In this document: piece after piece, positions 56,890 to 64,000 of the stretch
How positions within the stretch are numbered: position 1 is the stretch's first letter
Layout of the letters: each line of letters begins with the position of its first letter
Origin: Lophium mytilinum
Lineage: Eukaryota > Ascomycota > Dothideomycetes > Mytilinidiales > Mytilinidiaceae
NCBI GenBank assembly: GCA_010093605.1
Contig: MU004187.1
Coordinates: forward strand, 811,383-875,382
Direction of reading: 5' to 3'
DNA: 64,000 bases
Notes under the pieces: generated by a model
Database searches by the model: none
Seen by the model: the letters and a program-made list of their open reading frames with translations, nothing else
What the model was told of the DNA's origin: nothing
Translations under genes and position numbers: made by a program

Positions 56890-59800
56890 TTACTCTAACC
56901 AAGCCTGTGCCCATCCAACTGCCAGCGCAGCTAAAGTCATCATCCACCCAGCGACTCCGAAGGCCCCTTGTACGTCATTGTCCTTCTTGCAAACCCACAC
57001 GACCGCGAAGACTACGCTCCCAAGCATGAAGAACGTCATGACCAGCGTCCAGACGCGGTCTGCGTGGAAACCCTCGACGAGGTTGATGCCCCAGCCAACG
57101 CCAAAGTCAAGGCGAGCGCGGCGCTTAGGCGAGCGGAGGTACGTTATCAGTTCGCCATCGTAGTCTTCGGGGTGCTTGAACAGATGCAATAGGTATTTAC
57201 TGCCGACCGGCGGCACGAGGTCAACGGGCTCGAAGTCATAGTCGGACTTTTGGGATGGCATATCAGGACATTTACGGATGTCTGCAAAGCGGTTTCGGTG
57301 TACTTCGAACTGAACGAGGGGGTGTTAGCAACGGCCCAGCCAGAGGGTCATGCAGTCTTGGGAAGCTATAACCACTTGCCTGTACGAAGTCAATTGTGGT
57401 CAATCCCCGCAATTTCAGAACTCTGAACAGTTTCCTATTCAAGTTCCCATAATGCTCTCTGAGAGCTAGGGCTAGGTCTTTGTCTGATTTGATCCGAGCA
57501 GGGTTGACGTCGAGATGTACAACCTTCGGCGTATATCTGCCTTCATTGGCACACGTCAGAAGCCATTGGGGGTCAGGATAAGATGCAATTCGAACGCTGA
57601 AGGGGTTGTTGCTCCGCAGCATCGTGGGGCTGTATCTTGACGAGTCTCCTTGACCCCAGGATTGGGAGCCGCCATAAGTAGACTGAGGAGTCGCCAGTGT
57701 GGATGCCGTACTTGATGTGCTTGTTGGAGTATATAACGTCGCTTATTTTCCGGTCCCCCTAATCTTAGGCGGGGCGTGCTTTTTCATCCAACAGGTTATG
57801 AGCCCGGTTGCCCCCGGATGGTCCACTTGGTTAGCACACCAGACTACACCCATGACTAGCCAGCGCGAACACCAACTTACGGGTTCGACACGCACACAAT
57901 GGCATCTTGGGAGTCTTTTACCAGGACTAATTTCCAATTTTCCGCAACTGCATGGAAAACTCGTCCCGCCTACACAAAAATCAATATTCCAAAGGGAAAA
58001 AATTACTCCCTACCCTCCTAGGAGGAATAAGCATAACTCTATGCATAAATATTATAATATTATACATCTCTCGGTGCGCTTTTGCATCTTTCTACTAATC
58101 AATCAACCCCAATTATTAAGCTACAACGCTTTTTGCCACCTGAAACCTTCTCACAGCTCTATTACGGGGCGTGTTGGAGTATATAACGTCGCTTATTTTC
58201 CGGTCCCCCTAATCTTAGGCGGGGCGTGCTTTTTCATCCAACAGTGCTGAAGACGCTAGACATAGTGGAGCCGGTGCTGCTCCTTCCTGGAGTACCCGGA
58301 GTGTGTGTTCGTGGCCGGTTGAGAAAGGCTTCTAGCAATCGTGCAGCGCCTCTGCGTTTCTCGATGAAATCGTCATACAACTGCTCTCCACAAGACTGAA
58401 ACCCAAGTTAGTTCGAGGATTCAAGATTGGAAGCAAAACTGCAACTTACGCAAGTCCATCTTACACGTACATGATCCCGTGGAACGGGACGCTCACTGCC
58501 GTACGTATCTTGCAGGAAATTTATGCCCTCAAACAACTTGGAAGACAATGCGGAAGAGGCAAGAGAAACAAAAGTCATGACTGGACTCCGGGACTGGTTT
58601 GGTGGCTGTCGGACCTCGAGATCCGGTGGAAGAGCTATCTCTCCCACGCCATCGTCGATCCCTGGTGGTTGTACATTCAATTGAATGCCAGGGTTCTCCA
58701 CAGCATTGTCATCGGAATCGTTGTCTTGCAACACTTTCTCGAGTGCCGCCCGCAGCTCTTGTGCGTCGTCCACATGAGGGTGGACAGGGGAGACCGTCCT
58801 TGGTGTGCGAGCTTGCTCGCGTCCTCTTAGTGAACCTTTTTCACTCTGTGCAGAGCGCGGAGTACGTTTGTTCGACAGAGTAGTCGGCGACGCATTTGCG
58901 GAGTGATGTCGCGGGACGTCCGAGGTTTGTAATCTTAAGCGTTTCTTGTCCTTTCGATTTGAAGAGGGTATTTCCAACGAGGGATGGCGAATGATGGTGC
59001 CTTTGGGGCTCCTATGAGAGGCCTGAATGGGGTGGTGCCATGTGCTGATGTCTGCCGGTGGCTCATCAAACGATTGGTCGCCGAAGGCATGCTGGCTATC
59101 GAGATCTTTGCTCTTTGCCTCACCTCGCAGTTGCTCAGCCCGCATAGGTGTAGTTGATGCCCAGCTCAGATTCCTTGGAGACCGGCGTTTCACAGACTTC
59201 TTGGCATGTGATCGATTTAGGGGACCGGCAGTGATTTTACTGCGTTCACTATGTTTGACTCGTGTGACCGGGCCAACGACAGATAGTCCTCTAGTTGGAG
59301 TGGGAACTACACTTGATATTGAAGCGGAGCGTGTAGGCAGTCTCGATGCTACTGATGAAAACGGTTCTGTGTCGGTTGCGTCGTCGTCAACTTCCTCCCA
59401 AGAGCTGCTAGCCCGTCTGGCATCAGAGATCAATGTTTCGGCATCGCTGAAGGAGTCGTCCCCAATTGACAGCCGGCTTGAATTCACACTACGGGTCTGG
59501 GTAAGCCAACGGGGTACCGCAGAAAAAGCCTGAGGCGCGAGCTGAGGCATTGGTTGCGGACGGGCTCGGCCAGGTTTTCGAATGCCCATTTCGCCAGAGG
59601 AGCCAATCTCGAATACTTCTGTTTGCCCTGCAGGCATTGCGCCTATGTTCATTTGTGAGGCTTGCTGGTCTGATTCGACGTCGATAGCGTTTCCATGGAG
59701 CTCTACTTTAGGCGTGCTATCGAGTTCAGGTATATCCACGCCTTGATGCGCCAGATGCACTTCAGCCACCTCGTTACTCTCAGAGCTCACGCCTTTCAAG

Positions 59801-60348
59801 AGCCGAATGACGAAGCCCTTCCCACTCTTCTTGATCCTAGCTTTGATATCCGAAAGTCGCTTCGGCTGGTTCGAGGACGTCGAGGCATTCCTATCCAGAG
59901 ACACTCCCCAGTCAGGCACAACCTTATTCAAGAAGTCGGAGGGTATAGCATCGAGATCAGACCAGCCCTGGCGCTCCTGAGGACTCGTGGGTGGGCTCGA
60001 CTTCTGTGTCCGATAGAGCGATGATACATCGTAACCGAGCCCAGGCAGAGCTTGCGGGTTCAAGTATAGTTTCCGAGGTGGGGTGTTCCCAGTATTGCCT
60101 CCTACGACCGTATCCGACCCATTGTTGCTTGCATTGATATTGACAACGAGCCTGAACTGGCCTGGGTTGCTCTTCTCTTCCTGAAGCGTGAGCGTGAACG
60201 GGACGCCGTCTTCCTTCTCGTTCGAAAGAGGCGCAGGATAAGATGCAGGGTCTTTCTCGAGGAAAGATCTAACAGCCTGGTGCGCAATGTCTACTTGCTC
60301 GTTCGCGGTGGAGGAAGGGCTCAAGGGGGACGTAAGAGTGGCCTGCAA
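56890..60348 (-). CDS. Large disordered protein with C-terminal membrane module, split by a TRIM insertion
   Basis: Minus-strand exons: 60348-58450, then 58395-57380 (interrupted by a 522-bp element at 57722-58243), then 57309-56890. The first exon (633 codons) is mostly disordered, Ser/Pro/Arg-rich, and ends at RWTC, continued by SCGEQLYDDF. This Cys-rich W.C.CG...YDDF segment is recurrent in large uncharacterised ascomycete proteins. The last exons give FEVHRNRFADI, PPVGSKYLLHLF, a G-W-G....EG segment and two membrane helices (LVMTFFMLGSVVFAVVWVC and GWMMTLAALAVGWAQAW). The intron at 57310-57379 uses a GC donor (CAG/GCAAGT). The host frame is in register on either side of the insertion, which adds 527 bp with its target duplication. 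The start may be an upstream ATG near 60432, because an acceptor-like TTTGCAG abuts codon 3. Location in a membrane is inferred; the function is unknown. Confidence 0.75.
57722..57793 (+). repeat. TRIM left LTR
   Basis: A 72-bp terminal direct repeat, TGTTGGAG...CATCCAACA, identical to the right copy. Confidence 0.92.
58172..58243 (+). repeat. TRIM right LTR
   Basis: A 72-bp terminal direct repeat, identical to the left copy and followed by the second GTGCT target duplication. Confidence 0.92.
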
Positions 60349-61077
60349 ACATCGAAGTCAGCAGTGTATACGAGGGCGTCTGAATGGGCTATAGAGGGGC
60401 GCATGCAAAGCTTCAAGGCTCAACACCTACCATAATGGCATAGCTAGAGCCCAAAGCATGAGGCACACCTGCAGATATCGCGATGTCGAACAGCAAAGGG
60501 CCAGCACTCCAGCCTCGTGGCGTGGTGCAGCCATTGCGTACTTATCGAATCTCCAGGCTGCAGTGTGCTACTAGGTCGAGTCTCTACTCAGCCACATGCG
60601 GGGACGAGCATTCGAAGCTTGGGGGCGGAGCAGCTGCATGATGACAGACAGGCATTGCTTTTTGGTGATAGCGCGGTGGTGTTTTGGCCGAGATCACGCT
60701 TCAGCATCATCAAACATCATCAAGAACAATATTTGTTGAAAGAGAGCATTGAGCAAAATTGTGGCACGGAATGAAGGAATAAAGTAATGGGTGCCGCTTA
60801 GAGCTCTCTCATTGAAGATTGATTCCATCACGTGACTGGTCGAGATCTTTCCATACGATAGCACAGCTCTCTTTCCACGCTCTTGATCCTATTACATCAC
60901 TGTCTTGAGGTTCCTCGCTCTGCTTTTTGATAGTCTCAGGGAAGCCTCCCATACATCTACCTATCCGCAGCCACATCAGAAAAACGTTGAAAATCATGAT
61001 TCACTCAACTCTAGCATATTATCCAACCTGTGTGCTGAATCAATGATCCGCCTCTGCCCCTAAAAACCAGACAGACA
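60349..61077. other. Intergenic between two minus-strand genes
   Basis: It may include a first exon of the preceding gene (donor-like ATG/GTAGGT near 60430). No other gene is supported. Confidence 0.5.
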
Positions 61078-62597
61078 TCAGCAATCCCAGCTAATGACCT
61101 TATTAACGTTCAAAAGCCCCTTTGGGTCCAACGCCTTCTTGATCGTTCTCATCACATGAATTCCACTCTCTCCTACCTCTTCCACTAGCAAATCTCTCAA
61201 TTCCAGTCCCACTCCGTGCTCCCCAGTAATCGTCCCCTCCAGCCTTAGCGCTCTTCTCCTAACCTTGTTGAGTAATATCTCTGCTTCGTCTCTTTCTTTC
61301 TCAGCACATACAACCGCCGTATGCACATTTCCGTCCCCAATATGCCCCATCTGTCCACAGAAGAATCCAGCTCCTCTCATCTCCGTCTCCGTCTCCTCAA
61401 TAAATTGCGCAAACTTACTCACCGGAACAGCTGCATCTGCTGAGAGAAACAAGTCCGTCGGATCATTCTTCATACTCAGTAGGCTCCGCCCCAAAGCCTT
61501 CCTGGCCGCCCACAACGCCTCGACCTCTTCCACGTCCCCTGAAACCCTAAATTCCTTACACCCATTCTGGTAACAGTACTGCCTCGCTATCTCCGCCTCT
61601 TGCATCGGAACATCCCCTTTCCCTGCGAACTTAAGAAACAACGTGGGCTTCTCCTCCCAAACCACCCCAGGCATCGCCCGATTCGTCGCCTTCAACCCGT
61701 TCGCATCTACAAACTCCACCGCCTCCCCAATCCCTTCATGCACGACTCCCAGCGCTGCCTTAACCGCGTCCCCGATATTCTCAAACACCGCAATCGCCAC
61801 ATGCACATTCTCGGGCACCTTCGCCAGCTTCAACACCGCCTCCGTAACCAACCCCAGCGTACCCTCGGACCCAATAACCAACGACTTAAGATCATACCCC
61901 GCCACCGCCTTCCTCGGCCTGCCTCCAGTCTTCACAACCGTCCCATCCGCCAGCACAACCGTGAGCGACAGCACCCACGCCCGCATCGTGCCGTAGCGGT
62001 ACGCGTTCGTGCCAGAGCAGGACATCGCAATCTGTAACCCCGAATCAGTCAGCATTCCCACAGTTTTTCAACCCCTTACCCCCTAACCCACCCCTTGTCC
62101 CGACCCCCAACCCCAAGAAACGCATCACTCACCATCCCCCCCACCCTCGCCCCGGGCGCCGGATCCACCGGAAAAAACAACCCCCTCCCCTCCCCCTGCT
62201 CCCTTGCTTTCAGAAACTCATTCAACTCCACCCACCCCACCCCCGGCTGCACCACGACATCCATATCCGCCGCATGCACCTCGATCACGCGGTCCATGCG
62301 CGAAAAATCCACACACACGCCGCGCTGGCAGGCCGCGAGCGCGCCGACGAGGGAAGTCCCGCCCGCGAAGCCGGTCACGGGGACGGCGTGGGCGTCGCAG
62401 ATGCGCAGGATGGCGCTGACGTCGGCGGTGGAGCGGGGGTAGAGGATGGCCCAGGGGGTCGCGGAGGGGGGCGCGGGGGACCAGGGGGTGTGGGAGTGGG
62501 CGCGGAGGGTGGAGGGGGAGGTGGAGATGCCGGAGGGGGGGAGGAGGGAGTGGAAGGCTTGGAGGGCGAGGGGGTGGGGGGAGGGGGTTGTGGACAT
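61078..62597 (-). CDS. D-lactate dehydrogenase, FAD-linked
   Basis: Exons 62597-62133 and 62031-61078 (101-bp GT-AG intron) give 472 residues. The N-terminal half is the FAD-binding PCMH fold: PWAILYPRSTADVSAIL, VPVTGFAGGTSLVGAL, VQPGVGWVELNEFL, FFPVDPAPGARVGGM, joined across the intron to SCSGTNAYRYGTM, then GYDLKSLVIGSEGTLGL. The C-terminal half carries the oxidase-type substrate domain with GQMGHIGDGNVH (metal and substrate His) and GTITGEHGVG. These are hallmarks of D-lactate/glycolate dehydrogenases that oxidise D-lactate to pyruvate, typically passing electrons to cytochrome c. No clear mitochondrial presequence is visible, and the protein is shorter than yeast Dld1, so the exact location is open. 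The start ATG sits in a GC-rich context and an upstream targeting exon cannot be excluded. Confidence 0.9.
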
Positions 62598-63061
62598 GGT
62601 TGGGGAGGGTGTTAAGGGTGTTAGGGGTGGGGATTCAGGAACGAGGGAGGTTAGAGGTTGGTGTCTTGACGGTTTGTGGTGGGTGTATATGTATTAGTAT
62701 TTGGAGGTACAAGGAGCTGCGTTTGGTATGGCGAGTGTGGTGTGGGGTAATATGCAGTGTGAGCTAGACGTGTGCTGTGATCGGCGGTCAGCATATTGTT
62801 GTAAGGTCTAATGCAGCTAGCTATCTAGCCAATGGCAAACCTGGTAGAGAAGGCTGATGAGGTCGACTTGATATCGTTTGAATTCCTTCAACACCGTTTC
62901 AACAATTCGGAGTGTAGTGTGAATGAATATATCAGCAGATCCGAGCCATGGCATCGGAAAGCTACAAATTACAGGAATTTGCTGTTCAAGAAGAGATAGA
63001 TGAAACTCAAGCTCACGTATTGCCTCTACGCTTTCGTCTATCGTCTACTTACGCCCCACCT
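62598..63061. other. Intergenic
   Basis: No supported gene. It lies between the 5' end of the D-lactate dehydrogenase gene and the 3' end of the transporter gene, both on the minus strand, so it should hold the dehydrogenase promoter. Confidence 0.5.
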
Positions 63062-64000
63062 CTATCCCTCACTCCACCTCACGAGCGTAATAGAAGTCGT
63101 ATATACCATCGCACCCAGCCCGACCACCATCAAAAGCAGATCCCCACCCTTCTCAATCCTCGTCTCCGCCACACCCTTGTAATGCAAGAACGCCGGATAG
63201 ATATAAACCAGCGGCACACATGCAAACGACCCGATCAATGCCACGAACTTGTCCAGATCGTTCGCACCAGCCCCGGCAATGACACCGCAGAGCAACACGA
63301 TAAGAGTCCGTAGCGCGTTCTTCTTCCACTTTGTCCAGCTATCGCGCTTGCCAGAGAGCCGACCGAAGAGCTTCCCCTCGATGATGCGCAACGCCGGGAA
63401 GAGTTGCACCGGCGTACCGACGAGGACGGCGAGAGCGTAGAGGAATTGGACCGCGTTGACGAGTTTGCTGGATTGCGGGAAGTTGGAGATGATTTCGGTG
63501 GAGGTGCGCTCGCCGAAGGTGCCGTAGCAGAGGAAGCCGACTGAGGTAAAGATTACGGTTATGATGGCCATGACGAGATAGAGTAGGCGGTCGAATTTCT
63601 CCGGCTGTCTCATGGAAGACTGGATGGGGAGGATGAGGCCGATGCCTTCGAAGGTGAAGATCGCAGAGCCGACGGTGAGAGTGAAGTCTCGGGGGTTGAA
63701 GAGCTCGATGGTGCTGTTGAGCCCGCCTTCTGAGGCGATGGAGGAGATGTCGTACCAGTAGATGTAGGTCAAACCGATTAGAATGAAAACATCTGCCAGT
63801 AGAGCCGCCGGTCCCAGTTTTGAGATGTTCCGGATAAGCGATAACGGGATCAAAGTAACCAGTTGGAGTGCTATCAAAGCCGTGGTTGAAAGTGGAGTGG
63901 TGTCTTTTGGAGTGACAGCGTTTAGGAAGGAAAAGAGGTTCTCGGCCACAAAGATGATACCAGCGCAGACGAAACCAATTTGAGAGATGGCAATAGAAAC
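63062..64000 (-). CDS. Vacuolar-type amino-acid transporter (AVT family), 5' end outside window
   Basis: The minus-strand frame is open through base 64000, so the N-terminus lies beyond the window. The visible 312 residues are the C-terminal part of an amino acid/auxin permease family protein (Aa_trans). About eight hydrophobic helices are seen, including ALIALQLVTLIPLSLIRNI, AALLADVFILIGLTYIYWY, FTLTVGSAIFTFEGIGLILPI, RLLYLVMAIITVIFTSVGFL and LVNAVQFLYALAVLVGTPVQL. FTFEGIGLILPIQ and GYGTFGE-like (CYGTFGERT) segments match fungal Avt3/Avt4-type vacuolar exporters, which release neutral amino acids from the vacuole. Substrate and subfamily are inferred from motif similarity only. Confidence 0.85.
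   Translation of the reverse strand, partial: VSIAISQIGFVCAGIIFVAENLFSFLNAVTPKDTTPLSTTALIALQLVTLIPLSLIRNISKLGPAALLADVFILIGLTYIYWYDISSIASEGGLNSTIELFNPRDFTLTVGSAIFTFEGIGLILPIQSSMRQPEKFDRLLYLVMAIITVIFTSVGFLCYGTFGERTSTEIISNFPQSSKLVNAVQFLYALAVLVGTPVQLFPALRIIEGKLFGRLSGKRDSWTKWKKNALRTLIVLLCGVIAGAGANDLDKFVALIGSFACVPLVYIYPAFLHYKGVAETRIEKGGDLLLMVVGLGAMVYTTSITLVRWSEG

Larger units (their letters stand above)
57722..58243 (+). mobile_element. TRIM: miniature LTR retrotransposon derivative
   Basis: The element is 522 bp long with two identical 72-bp LTRs (57722-57793 and 58172-58243), each starting TG and ending CA. The 5-bp target duplication GTGCT lies at 57717-57721 and 58244-58248. Directly after the left LTR, GGTTATGAGCCC is complementary to the anticodon stem-loop of initiator tRNA-Met, the primer type used by Copia and Ty5-like elements. 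The short interior has no coding capacity but contains A-box and B-box-like Pol III motifs (TGGTCCACTTGG, GGGTTCGAC). It looks whole for a terminal-repeat element in miniature. LTR identity indicates a recent insertion. It depends on enzymes supplied elsewhere. Confidence 0.88.

Noticed and set aside
57722-58243. A host intron instead of an inserted element
   Set aside because: The identical terminal repeats, TG/CA ends, 5-bp target duplication and primer-site match are those of an LTR element, and the ends lack splice consensus.
1-64000. CRISPR arrays, operons, bacterial-type signals
   Set aside because: The window is clearly fungal nuclear DNA with spliceosomal introns; no regularly spaced repeats were seen.

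Overview
This is a filamentous ascomycete (Pezizomycotina) nuclear window. Small GT-AG introns of about 45-110 bp, a HET-domain gene, a P450, a fungal rhodopsin-like membrane protein, a secreted heme peroxidase and a D-lactate dehydrogenase all point there. A Dothideomycete is my best guess, but the sequence alone cannot fix the genus. No rRNA, functional tRNA or CRISPR array was seen.

Left and centre (1-50 kb): the window is dominated by a dispersed array of ten divergent paralogues that I cannot assign to a named family (1-2002+, 3314-5425+, 6904-9071+, 10341-12102+, 20853-24176-, 25973-27661-, 30598-32547-, 33427-34959+, 41234-42421+, 48592-50082+). Each has a long low-complexity N-terminal part, then a shared domain of about 110-150 residues, then usually a basic tail with nuclear-localisation-like runs. 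The domain opens with W.P in most copies, has a helix with a conserved basic/hydrophobic pattern (LR.A..NM.G), and closes with L.F..R(3-5)LL...K..C(4-6)G(4-8)AP. The four left-most copies keep an identical phase-0 exon layout, including a 132-bp exon in three copies and an 81-bp exon in three. The other six carry the whole domain in one exon. Three further disordered or acidic genes sit among them without the domain: 12830-13864 (repeated YLFD-type acidic motifs), 44381-45805 (Pro/Ala-rich with an acidic tail) and 46622-47440 (C-terminal SAP-like DNA-binding motif). I regard this cluster as the candidate undescribed system. It looks nuclear, fast-evolving and locally expanded; its function is unknown.

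Gene-poor stretches break up the cluster: 13.9-20.8 kb (GC-rich, simple repeats, a 50-bp tandem duplication with Pol III B-box-like motifs) and 27.7-30.6 kb (AT-richer, no gene). At 35.9-40.7 kb a rhodopsin-like membrane protein and a cytochrome P450 both look like decayed genes.

Right (50-64 kb): ordinary single-copy-type genes. These are a secreted class II-type heme peroxidase (three exons), an interrupted HET-domain gene, an unknown two-exon gene, a large disordered protein with a C-terminal membrane module, D-lactate dehydrogenase, and an AVT-type amino-acid transporter cut by the window end. The large gene at 56.9-60.4 kb carries in its second coding exon a 522-bp miniature LTR element (TRIM) with identical 72-bp LTRs and a 5-bp target duplication. 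Two related mariner-like MITEs lie at 9.7 and 47.5 kb.
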